This document shows, piece after piece, positions 8,391 through 17,526 of a stretch of 64,000 nt of DNA. The notes beneath the pieces were generated by a model. That model searched no databases, was not told the DNA's origin, and worked only from the letters and a program-made list of their open reading frames with translations. The translations under genes and the position numbers were made by a program. The stretch is from OMIW01 sp044235645 (lineage in GTDB: Bacteria; Bdellovibrionota_C; UBA2361; OMIW01). Each line of letters opens with the position of its first letter. Within the stretch, counting starts at the first letter, position 1. The stretch lies in the NCBI GenBank assembly GCA_044235645.1, contig JBIIHQ010000009.1, forward strand, positions 1-64,000, in the 5' to 3' direction.

Positions 8391-9263
8391 TCATCCCCGC
8401 CCCCCTCTCTGCACGATCACTCGCGGGTGATACTTCTCCACGACTATGAGATCCCCATCGACTCGCGCAATCTCTGGCCCAGACTCCCCTGAGATTGCGC
8501 GACCATTACTCCTGCTGATCACTGATCCTATTCGCAGCTGAGTCGGCTGCAGGCTCAATGCCACGATGAATGCTGGACCATCTGATTCCTCGAAGGCTCC
8601 CGCATGAGCTAATCCTCTGAGACTCCCAAGTACCACCACGTGCCCACCCGAGACCACCTCAGCTCCTGAATTGACATCACCAAGCACCACAACGGTATGC
8701 TCCGACTCTACTCGCTGCCCCGAACGGAGGGTTGAGCATACCACCTTGGCATTTGCATCGTCCCAGGGCGCCACAACACTCTCCGTGGATTCAGCTAACG
8801 GAGCAGCCCGTTCTTGATCGAACACACCCACTCCCGAAAAGAGCGATTGAGGGGTCAATTCCTTATTAAGCTCTATCGATCCAGCGAGAGGTATGGTTGT
8901 ACGGCCTCCTCCAAGCAACATCGAACCATCTTTCGGCGACCTTTTTGCTGACACTACCTCCCGAACTGGCCGGACTCTTACCTCAAAATCCCTTAACACA
9001 ACATCCTGAATCCGATCTATCTCCATCTCCGAGGGTAGGCCATTAACCCAGTCGACCACTACCTCCTGACCTGAGACAAATCGATGACGAACAACAAGAA
9101 AGTCCCGCAATTCATCCTCAAGGGCACCAAGCCCTTGCGAGATATCAAGACGAAGTACCAGTCCCTCCTTGGTCCCGCGAGCTACTACCAATCCAGCGTC
9201 ACCTCCAAGATCACTACTTTCACGACTCGCCGAATCTCCGCGCTGTCGGGGGGTCGTCGCCAT
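8391..9263 (-). CDS. minC: septum site-determining protein MinC
   Basis: MinC is the FtsZ-polymerisation inhibitor delivered to poles by MinD. The C-terminal third shows the beta-helix dimer domain (VVLGDVNSGAEVVSGGHVVV followed by GSLRGLAHAG). The N-terminal SpoVS-like domain (SQGLGALEDELRDFLV) precedes a long linker. I place the start at the ATG at 9263 because AAGGAAG sits 6-7 nt upstream. A longer frame reaches 9311. At about 290 residues it is longer than E. coli MinC (231). It is the first gene of the minCDE operon. Confidence 0.92.
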   Translation of the reverse strand: MATTPRQRGDSASRESSDLGGDAGLVVARGTKEGLVLRLDISQGLGALEDELRDFLVVRHRFVSGQEVVVDWVNGLPSEMEIDRIQDVVLRDFEVRVRPVREVVSAKRSPKDGSMLLGGGRTTIPLAGSIELNKELTPQSLFSGVGVFDQERAAPLAESTESVVAPWDDANAKVVCSTLRSGQRVESEHTVVVLGDVNSGAEVVSGGHVVVLGSLRGLAHAGAFEESDGPAFIVALSLQPTQLRIGSVISRSNGRAISGESGPEIARVDGDLIVVEKYHPRVIVQRGGRG

Positions 9264-9749
9264 TGATGCTTCCTTTTCTGTCGTGCTTCCCGTATCCATC
9301 AATCCCTGCATAATTGCTGAGGTAAGCCAAAGCTGCGTTGCCCGGCACGCTCGCTAATTTTCTTCGCGAACACCCCAAACTGGCAGCCATTAGAAGTCTA
9401 ATCTCTCGTGCCTGTCATATCCGCTAGTCACCGCGGTTGCCCCACTGTATGATGAGAGGTGGCTAACGAGGGGATAGTTCGGACAAAAATCTGTAAACGC
9501 TGCCACCGTCAAACTCTCCCGTCAGAAGTCAATTCTGCGGTAAACTAGACGGTGTCACGGAGGCTCGGGCAACTCCGACCGCTGAATGCCTCAAGGCGCC
9601 AGCGGTTTCAATTCGGATATGTGGCCTTACTTTAAGTGACTTATACCAAGCCTCCCAAAGACCGTCAATCAGAAAGTAACCCGCCCTCGGTGCCAATCCG
9701 TTGGCGGTCTCGGCATCCCTTTCCCAAAACTTTGAGTCAATCTTTTTTT
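9264..9749. other. intergenic region between divergent minC and pgpA
   Basis: About 480 nt separate the two start codons. It must hold both promoters. I see no convincing -35/-10 pair, RNA or further gene. The pgpA frame is open from 9636, so part of it could be coding if an upstream GTG start is used. Confidence 0.5.
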
Positions 9750-10238
9750 ATGTACCTCCTCATGGTCCTCTCCACTATCGCCCGAATAATCGCATCGGGA
9801 TTTGGCTCAGGTTATATTCCGAAATCGCCCGGCACCATGGGGAGCCTCGCGGCGGTGATAGCATGGATCGTCATGGCCCCGGTAGATTTGGTTCACTCCA
9901 TTCTTTGTATCGTAGCCCTCGGCTTTATTGGATACCTCGCCTCTACCTATGCGATATCCTTATCGCGGGGGGGGACCGACCATCAGATAACGGATCCCCA
10001 ATGGATCGTCATTGATGAATGGTGCGGTATGTGGATAGCCCTTGTGTGCTGTCCGGAGCAGAACTTCAAATGGATCGGCCTTGCATTTTGCCTGTTCCGC
10101 CTCTTCGATATCTCAAAAATTGGGCCTGTGGGGTGGGCAGAGCGGGCTCCAGGCGCGCTCGGCGTTATGCTTGACGACGTTGTGGCAGGAGGCTGCGCTG
10201 GAGCGTGCCTCTTTGGAATACACCTTCTCCGAGTATAA
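9750..10238 (+). CDS. pgpA: phosphatidylglycerophosphatase A
   Basis: PgpA removes the phosphate of phosphatidylglycerol phosphate in the inner membrane, the last step of phosphatidylglycerol synthesis. Family signatures are visible: GFGSGYIPKSPGTMGSLAA near the N-terminus, VIDEWCGMWIAL in the middle and GVMLDDVVAGG near the end, with several hydrophobic segments. From the ATG at 9750 the product has 162 residues, close to E. coli PgpA (172). A GTG at 9636 would add 38 unconserved residues. A G8 run lies at 9967-9974. The stop overlaps the next gene start (TAATG). Confidence 0.93.
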   Translation: MYLLMVLSTIARIIASGFGSGYIPKSPGTMGSLAAVIAWIVMAPVDLVHSILCIVALGFIGYLASTYAISLSRGGTDHQITDPQWIVIDEWCGMWIALVCCPEQNFKWIGLAFCLFRLFDISKIGPVGWAERAPGALGVMLDDVVAGGCAGACLFGIHLLRV

Positions 10239-11323
10239 TGAGGGTCATGAGCCGAACGCTTTTCGTTAACCTCTTTCGCTCGAGCCTCTTAACCTGCCTG
10301 CTTGCTCCCTCTTTATCCGGATGCAATCCGCTTTATGTGGTGGAGGCGGCATACCATCAGGGTCGCATCCTTCTGAAGCGACAGCCCGTTGACGACGTAC
10401 TCGATACCCACTCTTTAACCCCATCAGAGTCTCGTGCGTTATCTCTCGTGCCTCAAGCGCGAAGATACGCGGAACAACGTGGGCTCACCGTAGGAAAGGC
10501 ATTCACTTCCTTCTCGCCACTCGATAACGACAGCCTCGTGTGGGTTGTCATGGGATGTAAACCTGACTCATTCACCCTCAAGCAATGGTGGTTCCCTATC
10601 GTCGGAACCGTTCCCTACAAGGGATTTTTCTCCAAATCAGATGCACTGGCGGCATCAGAGAGGCTCAATGGTGATGGATATGAGACCTTCGTCAGGGGAG
10701 CAGCAGCCTTCAGCACCCTCGGCTGGTTCGATGATCCCGTCCTCACTCCGCTATTAAAAAATCCGCCGAGCGTCGTGGTGAATACTATCCTGCATGAGCT
10801 GGTACACCGAACCGTCTGGTTTCCCAATCACACCGCATTCAATGAAAGCCTCGCGAACTTCATAGGGCACGCCGAAACAGGGCCTTTCTTTGCGAATCAG
10901 GAGCCTCGCAACGACGGCCTCGTAGCCGATTCTAATCGCCGTCTCCGTCAAGAAATAACTATCTCATCCCTAAGTGAAGAGTTGTATGACTTACTCTCCA
11001 TCATTTATAAGTCCACCGCCACTAGCGAGGAAAAACTCGCTAAAAAAAGGGAAGCTTTTATCGAAGCTGCGAAAAAAGCACGGCATCTTGGCATTAATTT
11101 CCCGCTTTTCGATCGGGCGAACAACGCAGAGTTTATGCAATTTTTTATTTACGTTCGACATCTGGGGCTCTTTGACGCACTCTACCAGGGCGAGCAGAGA
11201 AATCTGCGCCGATTCATCGATCGCATCGAAACATTTCGGGATAGCATCGAGCTGAACAGGATTGAGGAATCAAACATCTTCGACTCCTTCAAACAATTCG
11301 TTTATATGGAAAAGCCATCCTAA
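10238..11323 (+). CDS. predicted zinc aminopeptidase lipoprotein (Aminopep family)
   Basis: A signal peptide with lipobox (LSGC, Cys29) is followed by a domain like the predicted aminopeptidases of Pfam Aminopep (COG4324). It contains HELVH at about 186-190, with HTAFNESLANFIG downstream providing the likely third zinc ligand (Glu). The enzyme probably acts in the periplasm as a membrane-anchored metallopeptidase, with unknown substrate. The ATG overlaps the pgpA stop (TAATG), implying translational coupling. The frame is open upstream to 10205, but the lipoprotein signal argues for a start at 10238 or 10247. Confidence 0.85.
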   Translation: MRVMSRTLFVNLFRSSLLTCLLAPSLSGCNPLYVVEAAYHQGRILLKRQPVDDVLDTHSLTPSESRALSLVPQARRYAEQRGLTVGKAFTSFSPLDNDSLVWVVMGCKPDSFTLKQWWFPIVGTVPYKGFFSKSDALAASERLNGDGYETFVRGAAAFSTLGWFDDPVLTPLLKNPPSVVVNTILHELVHRTVWFPNHTAFNESLANFIGHAETGPFFANQEPRNDGLVADSNRRLRQEITISSLSEELYDLLSIIYKSTATSEEKLAKKREAFIEAAKKARHLGINFPLFDRANNAEFMQFFIYVRHLGLFDALYQGEQRNLRRFIDRIETFRDSIELNRIEESNIFDSFKQFVYMEKPS

Positions 11324-11346
11324 CGCGCAATCGATCAAGGCACCCT

Positions 11347-12324
11347 ATGTTTGCAGACCAGATCACAAAAAGAATATCGACCACAAACAGCCTCTTATGT
11401 GCGGGTTTTGATCCCACTTTCGCCTCTTTACCCGCCTTCGCTCTCAGTGAGGCCTCGAAAGAGCCTCATCAAGAGGGCTTTCTTTATAAAGTCTTGATGG
11501 AAACCTTCAGTGCTGCCCTTGAGGGAATTACACCCCTCGTGGCGTGCGTGAAACCAAACGCAGCGTTTTTTGAACAATTTGGCGTTGGTGGTTATCGTGC
11601 GCTCAGAGATATATCAGCGCTCTGCAGGAGAGCTGGCATACCGGTTATCCTCGATGCCAAACGGGGGGATATCGCATCATCTGCGCTCGCTTATGCCAAT
11701 GCCTACCTTGAGCCGCACACGATCAGGGGAGAGCCTGTTGAGGTGGTATACGCTGATGCGCTTACGATCAATCCGTTTCTCGGCTTTGATACCCTCACTC
11801 CGTTCATCGAGTCGTGCTCAAGCCAAGGCAAGGGAGTCTTCATCCTCGTCAAAACTTCAAATCCTGGGTCTCGGGACGTCCAAGATTATCCCCTAACTGA
11901 GCCCCCGATAGGGGGTGATACCCCCCATCAGCACGATAACAACTTGGATTCGATATCGATGCGAATTGCTCGCGAGGTAGCCCGGCTCGGTGAGCAGCTG
12001 ATCGGTGATTCCGGACTCTCCTCAGTCGGTGCCGTCATAGGAGCCACTCATCCTCACGAGGCAATGCTTCTGAGGACCCTGATGCCCCGCGCAATCTTTC
12101 TCGTACCCGGGTTTGGTGCTCAAGGCGGGAGCGCTGAGCAGGCAACGGCTGGGCTCATCTCCTCTCGCAGTGGCACCCTCGTAAACATGTCCCGCGGGCT
12201 ATTCCATTTAGACTCCCAACTCTCCCGCCTCGATTGGATCGAACAGCTTACCAAGCGAGCAACGGATGCGAACAGACAACTCGTGGTCGCTGCTGATCGC
12301 CGTCATCAAGAAAGGAGTGTGTAG
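11347..12324 (+). CDS. pyrF: orotidine 5'-phosphate decarboxylase (type 2)
   Basis: PyrF converts OMP to UMP, the final step of de novo pyrimidine synthesis. The catalytic segment ILDAKRGDIASSA is at about 101-113, with Lys105 and Asp108 in the active site. LCAGFDPT at 17-24 and the phosphate-binding loop FLVPGFGAQGG fit the long subfamily of about 270-320 residues rather than the shorter E. coli type. At 325 residues it is slightly long, with a short charged tail. It lies 23 nt after the aminopeptidase-like gene on the same strand. Confidence 0.95.
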   Translation: MFADQITKRISTTNSLLCAGFDPTFASLPAFALSEASKEPHQEGFLYKVLMETFSAALEGITPLVACVKPNAAFFEQFGVGGYRALRDISALCRRAGIPVILDAKRGDIASSALAYANAYLEPHTIRGEPVEVVYADALTINPFLGFDTLTPFIESCSSQGKGVFILVKTSNPGSRDVQDYPLTEPPIGGDTPHQHDNNLDSISMRIAREVARLGEQLIGDSGLSSVGAVIGATHPHEAMLLRTLMPRAIFLVPGFGAQGGSAEQATAGLISSRSGTLVNMSRGLFHLDSQLSRLDWIEQLTKRATDANRQLVVAADRRHQERSV

Positions 12325-12366
12325 GGGTACTTTCTTCAACTGAGCCCTCGCGAGCAGGGGTAAACG

Positions 12367-12385
12367 GGAGAGACGCTCTCTCTCC
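12367..12385. terminator. possible bidirectional hairpin between convergent genes
   Basis: GGAGAGA (12367-12373) pairs with TCTCTCC (12379-12385) around a 5-nt loop between the converging pyrF and lipoprotein genes. There is no good U-tract on either side, so a terminator role is only a guess. Confidence 0.25.
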
Positions 12386-12410
12386 GCTATCAACGGAGTC
12401 ATCCGGGCAG

Positions 12411-12854
12411 TCAAGGACGAATTGCAAACCCGACCCCTTCAAGTTCACTCGCCAGAACACCAAAAGTACGGCTGACAAGCAGGCGTGTGCTCGGTGCATT
12501 CGCGGCGGCCTCCAATCCAAGCCATTGCTCAGAGAGCTCTCCAATAGCAGGACGAGAAGTGTAGCCTGCATAAGTCGCCAGCTCATCTAACGAGCGGCCA
12601 AGCTGTTGATATCGATCAGCAGCGACAGCGCTTCCCGCGCCACCGACCACCTTCAGCGAATCGACAACAGACCTAAGGGAAGCAGCGGAGGCTGACTCAG
12701 TCTTATCAATTTCACTTGAATCGTATGCTCGGGAGAATCGCAACTCTGCGGCGCCAGCAACATCACTGAGAGAGTTAGTCTCACCGCGGGGATTGCACCC
12801 AACCGCCCCGAGCCCTACAGCCAGCAAAACCGAAAAAACAGATCGACTATTCAT
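12411..12854 (-). CDS. lipoprotein of unknown function
   Basis: This 147-residue protein has a lipoprotein signal peptide (hydrophobic VFSVLLAVGLGAVG, then Cys20 followed by NPRGE). The rest is a mostly helical, Ala/Ser-rich domain with no motif I recognise. It is monocistronic, convergent with pyrF and divergent from dcd. Confidence 0.72.
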   Translation of the reverse strand: MNSRSVFSVLLAVGLGAVGCNPRGETNSLSDVAGAAELRFSRAYDSSEIDKTESASAASLRSVVDSLKVVGGAGSAVAADRYQQLGRSLDELATYAGYTSRPAIGELSEQWLGLEAAANAPSTRLLVSRTFGVLASELEGVGFAIRP

Positions 12855-13071
12855 GTTTCGTAATCTTGAAAATAAGGGAGCCTACACCCCGACGACAAAG
12901 GTTCGGCAAGACGTTCCTAACAACCTCAGGAATAATGCACGAAGACACGCGCTAGGTCGAGATGTTCGCTATAGTCAATCGACAGATGTCTTCGGATAAT
13001 CCTTGACCGACGGAGATGACAAAGCTGCCCAAATCTCGTATAACCTCGCGACTTTTTCGATGGAGAGATTT

Positions 13072-13587
13072 ATGATCAAACCGGACCATTGGATAGAGCA
13101 ATTCGGGGAAAGCGGGGGTATTGCTCCGTTCAATCCCGAACAGGTGAACTCTGCTAGTTACGATGTTACCCTCGGTTCTCACTGGATATGCCCAACTCGA
13201 GATCCAGAGGAGGTAGAGGCGGTCTCATTTACCCTGTTTCCAGGGGAGGTCATCCTCGCTACCACGAGAGAGGCCCTCACCATGCCTCGGGATGTCGTTT
13301 GTGATCTAAAACTCAAAAGTTCTCTCGGGCGCCTTTGGCTTAATCACAGCCTCAGTGGATGGATTGATTGCGGATTCAAGGGCCAGGTGACTCTCGAACT
13401 TCAAAATCTGGGTCCATACCCCCGTGTCCTAACCTCCGGAATGCGAATCGCGCAGCTCGTGTTTATGGGCATGGAATCGCCCCCCCGCGTTGCCTATGGT
13501 GAGAAAGGGACCGGTCATTATCAGGGACAGACAGGAGCCACCCGAGCATGGTCGGAACAGTTCTTCCCCGTTAAGGATGGGCGATAA
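13072..13587 (+). CDS. dcd: dCTP deaminase
   Basis: Dcd deaminates dCTP to dUTP, feeding dTMP synthesis. The product shows the trimeric dUTPase-like fold signatures: NSASYDVTLG, the substrate loop KLKSSLGRL, the catalytic region SGWIDCGFKGQVTLELQN and the C-terminal GHYQGQTGAT. The best start is the ATG at 13072, with GGAG 6 nt upstream, giving 171 residues. The frame is open to a TTG at 13003. Confidence 0.93.
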   Translation: MIKPDHWIEQFGESGGIAPFNPEQVNSASYDVTLGSHWICPTRDPEEVEAVSFTLFPGEVILATTREALTMPRDVVCDLKLKSSLGRLWLNHSLSGWIDCGFKGQVTLELQNLGPYPRVLTSGMRIAQLVFMGMESPPRVAYGEKGTGHYQGQTGATRAWSEQFFPVKDGR

Positions 13588-13829
13588 GAAAGATAATCCA
13601 ATTTTCAAAGGCCCTCCATGCCCCGAAACTAACCTCACGCAGCTCTTCCCCCTTGAGACCCCATTCATTTCATGGTACTCTCCCGGCCACCATTGAAAGA
13701 GGTCGTTCTAAGGACGACAGGGTTCACTCTGATGGGCGGGAAGCGCTCCCAAACAAGGGGGGCTTTTAACAATAGCCGTCCGGATAAGGCACAAACGAAA
13801 GAAATAGAGAACGTAACGAACATAAAGTC

Positions 13830-14099
13830 ATGGCAAATCACAAATCAGCGGAAAAGCGTCACAAACAAAGCCTTGTTCGTCGCCAACGAAATAGACTCGT
13901 CAAGGCGAAGGTCCGAACGGCGATCAAAAAGGCCCGGGTGGCGATATCTGACAAGGCAGGGGACCTCGTACCGCAGGCTAGACTGGCGGAAACTGAACTC
14001 GCAAAGGCAGCGTCGAAAGGGATCCTCCACAAGAAAACAGCTGCGCGGCTCATCAGCCGCCTAGCGAGAAGGGCCTCCGAGTCTGCAAAAGAAGGGTAG
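13830..14099 (+). CDS. rpsT: 30S ribosomal protein S20
   Basis: S20 binds 16S rRNA early in small-subunit assembly. The 89-residue basic protein begins MANHKSAEKRHKQSLVRR and ends in an Ala/Lys/Arg-rich helical bundle (KKTAARLISRLARRA), both typical. It stands alone on the plus strand between dcd and the convergent lptE operon. No strong ribosome site is visible. Confidence 0.96.
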   Translation: MANHKSAEKRHKQSLVRRQRNRLVKAKVRTAIKKARVAISDKAGDLVPQARLAETELAKAASKGILHKKTAARLISRLARRASESAKEG

Positions 14100-14409
14100 G
14101 CGCTACTTCTTGGGGAATATCCATCACACTGGGTGTCGCTCGTCCGACGTGCCACCCGGTTCCTTAACCCCACTTTGACCCTACTCCCCCGGTCGCAGTG
14201 GTAAGGAGCCCAAAATCCGTACAAAGTACTAAGCCCGCCCTAGCTCCGTAAAAGACCCGGTGGCCGGGAAGACGTTCGATCAGATATTCGACCTACAGAG
14301 GGACATCAGGTCCGATAGGACGCCCTGAGACACCAAAATCTTCGTCAAAAATTTACAGGGCTGAGCGGGGGCCCTTCCTAACGATACTCGGTTTTGAATG
14401 AAGGGGGCC
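14100..14409. other. convergent intergenic region with a weak hairpin
   Basis: The 310 nt between rpsT and lptE contain no credible frame. A GC-rich imperfect inverted repeat (14367-14377 with 14400-14410, 9 of 11 pairs, 22-nt loop) directly follows the lptE stop on the minus strand. It may end the alpha-operon transcript, although the following sequence is only modestly U-rich. Confidence 0.4.
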
Positions 14410-15009
14410 CTAGAAACTGGGGGCGACCGCCTCCTCGAAAATCTTACGAGCAGCTGTGTCAACGAGCGATACGAGCGCTGACTGCTGTTGTGAACGAGCC
14501 ACTTCCCTATCGTTCAGCCCAACAACGTCAGAGGCCGCCAGACCCGATGAAGCAAACTCCGCCGAACTGGTAACCACAGCTCCCCTAGTCGCCGCCGAAC
14601 CCCGAAAAACCCTCATATCAGGATTCGTCCACAGAACCTGACCGCTTACCCTCCGAACGACCGCCGAAATAACCATGGCGTTATCCAGTTGCAGGGCCCG
14701 ATTGGTTGCGGAACTGCTAGTAAGAGCGCCACTTTGGAATTGTCTAACCCGAACCTCTAAGACTGCATCCGCCTCCGAGAGATCGTCAACGACAGATACA
14801 ACTCCCCCACGATCAAACCTATCACGAAGCGCTTCCGTCAAAAACCCCGCGATCCGAGGGTCCGTAGTACCGTTTGTTACGTTCGGAATGTAAATTTTGC
14901 GAACTGAACTGGGGAGAATCGAGGTTGCCCCCTGGAAAGCATAACCACAACCAGTAAAAAAAGCTGCGACCGCAAAGCCGATGAACCAACAAAAGCGTGC
15001 CCTACTCAT
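14410..15009 (-). CDS. lptE: LPS-assembly lipoprotein LptE
   Basis: LptE plugs and helps assemble the outer-membrane LptD translocon for lipopolysaccharide export. The 199-residue product has a signal peptide with lipobox (AAFFTGCGYAF, Cys21) followed by the LptE-type start of the mature domain (VRKIYIPNVTNGTTDPRI, LTEALRDRF). The start overlaps the upstream gene as ATGA, suggesting coupled translation. Its place at the end of the ribosomal alpha block links envelope biogenesis to growth, which is an inference. Confidence 0.88.
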   Translation of the reverse strand: MSRARFCWFIGFAVAAFFTGCGYAFQGATSILPSSVRKIYIPNVTNGTTDPRIAGFLTEALRDRFDRGGVVSVVDDLSEADAVLEVRVRQFQSGALTSSSATNRALQLDNAMVISAVVRRVSGQVLWTNPDMRVFRGSAATRGAVVTSSAEFASSGLAASDVVGLNDREVARSQQQSALVSLVDTAARKIFEEAVAPSF

Positions 15010-15302
15010 CGCCCCCCCCTCACTATTTGCGACAAATAGGCCTTTACACCAAAACGCCTGAGACCCTCCAGCTGACTCCCTGCGAGCGCGCGATTTGATG
15101 CTTCCGATACAACTTCCATCACTGCATCGTGGATTCGAAGAAGCTCTTCCCCCGAACCCTCAGGCGGCGTAAACCCACTAGCGATAACCTGATCTAAGAG
15201 GGCTGAGTACTCCTCGCCCCTCGATAAAACGCCTTCAGTGGACCCATCTTCGAGGACCGCCCTTCCTGCCGCTATCAGCCTCGCGATATCCGACTCGGTC
15301 AC
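15006..15302 (-). CDS. conserved-looking small protein of unknown function
   Basis: This 98-residue, largely helical acidic protein starts with GTG at 15302, 3 nt after the rplQ stop, and overlaps lptE by ATGA. The tight packing on both sides supports a real gene. I do not recognise the family. A G8 run near its end (RGGR) also serves as the lptE ribosome binding region. Confidence 0.72.
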   Translation of the reverse strand: MTESDIARLIAAGRAVLEDGSTEGVLSRGEEYSALLDQVIASGFTPPEGSGEELLRIHDAVMEVVSEASNRALAGSQLEGLRRFGVKAYLSQIVRGGR

Positions 15303-15304
15303 AA

Positions 15305-15658
15305 CTATCGCACCAATTCGATCAACGCCATGTCAGCACAGTCACCGTGGCGGACCCCTCCCTTAACTATCCTGGTATAACCGCCCGGCCGGGTCCGATA
15401 TTGAGGACCCACCTCAGCAAACAGCTTATGGACAACCGCTTTGTCAGTGATGTATCCATATGCCTTGCGCCTGGCGTGGAGCGTATCCTCTCTACCGAGA
15501 GATATAAACTTTTCAACGATCGGACGAAGGTCTTTAGCCTTTTCTACAGTCGTCTCTATACGACCCTCTCTTATAAAGGAAGTCACCATATTGCGGAATA
15601 GCGCGCGCCGATGTGAACTCGAACGCGAAAATTTTCTAAAACTTTTTGAATGCCTCAC
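15305..15658 (-). CDS. rplQ: 50S ribosomal protein L17
   Basis: L17 lies near the peptide exit tunnel. The N-terminus MRHSKSFRKFSRSSSHRRALFRNM is a clear L17 signature, with YTRIVKGGVRHGDCADMALIELV at the end. 117 residues from a GTG start at 15658. It follows rpoA by 65 nt, as usual for the end of the alpha operon. Confidence 0.97.
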   Translation of the reverse strand: MRHSKSFRKFSRSSSHRRALFRNMVTSFIREGRIETTVEKAKDLRPIVEKFISLGREDTLHARRKAYGYITDKAVVHKLFAEVGPQYRTRPGGYTRIVKGGVRHGDCADMALIELVR

Positions 15659-15723
15659 TGCCCATCCTTCATTTAACTGTGCGCCAAAGCTTTACCTTAG
15701 AATTGACCCTCTACATCACGATT

Positions 15724-16740
15724 TTAATGCTCGCCCGAATCCCTTAAACTCTCAAGCTCCCGACGAGCTGGAAAACTCTCTAGCTTCATTCCAAGCGAGA
15801 GACCCATTTCTGAAAGCATATCCTTGATCTCGTTAAGCGACTTGCGTCCGAAATTCTTGGTCCTCAACATCTCTGGCTCCGACCTTTGAACCAACTCTCC
15901 GATATACTTGATATCCGCATTCTCGAGACAATTGGCAGACCTGACCGAGAGATCGATCTCTTCGATGCGGCGGAATAAGTTTTCGTTCAACTTTTGCTTA
16001 GGCTCATCAAGGCGGACCTCCTCCTCCGCAAGGATAAGGTCCTCCCCAACAAACACTCCCAGCTGTTCAGTCAAAATATGAGCCGCTTGGGCCAGCGCCG
16101 AACGTGGATCTAACGAACCATCGGTCCAGACCTCGAGCACCAGTTTATCATAGTCGGTGCGTTGCCCTACTCTCGCATTTGAAACAGTGTAGTTCACCCG
16201 TCTAACCGGCGAGAATATTGAATCGATGAAAATGGTACCCATAGCCGCCCCATCTTCCTTATTCCTATCGGAAGGTACATAGCCCCGCCCCACCCTGACG
16301 TCTAGGGATAGAGCCACCGATGCACCCTCCCCGAGCGTAGCAATGTGCGCATCAGGATTGACAACTATAACCCCAGGATCACCCGAAATCATCCCCGCAG
16401 TTATGTTACACGGACCCGTTGCCTCGATTCGAACCGTGGATGCATCCTTATCATCCATTCTCAGCACGACTTCCTTGAGATTGAGAACTATCTCAGTAAC
16501 ATCCTCCACGACCCCCGGGACCGTGGAAAATTCGTGCATAACCCCGTCGAATCGCAATGAGGTGACGGCAGCCCCTTGAAGGGACGAAAGCAGGACGCGC
16601 CGAAGGCTGTTCCCAATCGTTAGCCCAAACCCTCTTTCAAGTGGTTCAGCAACGAACTTACTGTAGTACAGAGCCTTATCGTCTCCCTCAATGTCGATCT
16701 TCTTGGGGGACATCATGTCCCGCAAGCTAATCCTTCTCAT
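15724..16740 (-). CDS. rpoA: DNA-directed RNA polymerase subunit alpha
   Basis: The alpha subunit dimerises to nucleate RNA polymerase and contacts UP elements and activators. The 338-residue product has the N-terminal assembly domain (VAEPLERGFGLTIGNSLRRVLLSSL at about 31-55) and the C-terminal HhH domain (ELVQRSEPEMLRTKNFGRKSLNEIKDML). An AGGAGAA ribosome site precedes the ATG at 16740. It lies between rpsD and rplQ as in most bacteria. Confidence 0.98.
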   Translation of the reverse strand: MRRISLRDMMSPKKIDIEGDDKALYYSKFVAEPLERGFGLTIGNSLRRVLLSSLQGAAVTSLRFDGVMHEFSTVPGVVEDVTEIVLNLKEVVLRMDDKDASTVRIEATGPCNITAGMISGDPGVIVVNPDAHIATLGEGASVALSLDVRVGRGYVPSDRNKEDGAAMGTIFIDSIFSPVRRVNYTVSNARVGQRTDYDKLVLEVWTDGSLDPRSALAQAAHILTEQLGVFVGEDLILAEEEVRLDEPKQKLNENLFRRIEEIDLSVRSANCLENADIKYIGELVQRSEPEMLRTKNFGRKSLNEIKDMLSEMGLSLGMKLESFPARRELESLRDSGEH

Positions 16741-16838
16741 AACGTATTCTCCTCACCTGACTAATTGAACCCCAATTCGATCGACCCATAGATTACCACG
16801 AGCTGAATCGGCGAAGTCCCTGGCACAGCGGACTGATA

Positions 16839-17465
16839 TTAACGTGAATACAACTCTACGACCAGCTGTTCATTAATCGAGGCTGGAATCTGCTCTCGAG
16901 TCGGGAGGGACAGAACCGACCCCTTGAGCGACTCCCGATCCAGCGAAAGCCACCCTGGACTAGGACGCGAAGCAGAAGCTTCAACGCTCGCCTTAACGGA
17001 GACTGAACCCCTCTTGGCCTCAACTACCTCGAGTACATCACCTACCGACACCGCATAGGAGGGAATGGTGACCCGGGACCCATTAACGAGTATGTGTCCA
17101 TGGGAGACGAGCTGGCGAGCTTGCGCCCTCGATATACCGAAGCCGAGGCGAAAAACACAGTTGTCTAACCGCCGTTCAAGGGACACCAACATTTCAGTAC
17201 CGGTCACCCCGCGCCTCTGAGCCGCCTCGATGTAACACCTTCGGAAAGCCTGCTCCGTTAAGCCATACATCCGCTTTGCCTTCTGCTTAGCTCTTAGCTG
17301 AATCTTGAAACCAGAAAATGCTTGTCGCCCGCGCCCATGCTGCCCAGGCCCCCCCTGCCTACGCTCCATCGCACACTTACTCGTGTAGCACCTCTCCCCT
17401 TTAAGAAACAGCTTTTCCCCTTCTCTCCTACACAGCCTGCAGACCGCACCGCAATAACGAGCCAT
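16839..17465 (-). CDS. rpsD: 30S ribosomal protein S4, zinc-type
   Basis: S4 is a primary 16S rRNA binder and often represses its own operon. The product has the N-terminal S4 domain with four cysteines (C5, C9, C12 then C26 and C31 in CYTSKC), the zinc-binding form. A C-terminal S4 RNA-binding fold follows (MLVSLERRLDNCVFRLGF, ARQLVSHGHILVNG). 208 residues, normal length. Confidence 0.97.
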   Translation of the reverse strand: MARYCGAVCRLCRREGEKLFLKGERCYTSKCAMERRQGGPGQHGRGRQAFSGFKIQLRAKQKAKRMYGLTEQAFRRCYIEAAQRRGVTGTEMLVSLERRLDNCVFRLGFGISRAQARQLVSHGHILVNGSRVTIPSYAVSVGDVLEVVEAKRGSVSVKASVEASASRPSPGWLSLDRESLKGSVLSLPTREQIPASINEQLVVELYSR

Positions 17466-17526
17466 ATTCCCCTGTAAGATATTTTTCGAAATTTTAACTA
17501 TAACCTAGCCGATACCCTCATCGATA

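Noticed and set aside
13672..14064. 130-residue frame overlapping rpsT
   Set aside because: It lies in another frame over the obvious S20 gene and has no independent support.
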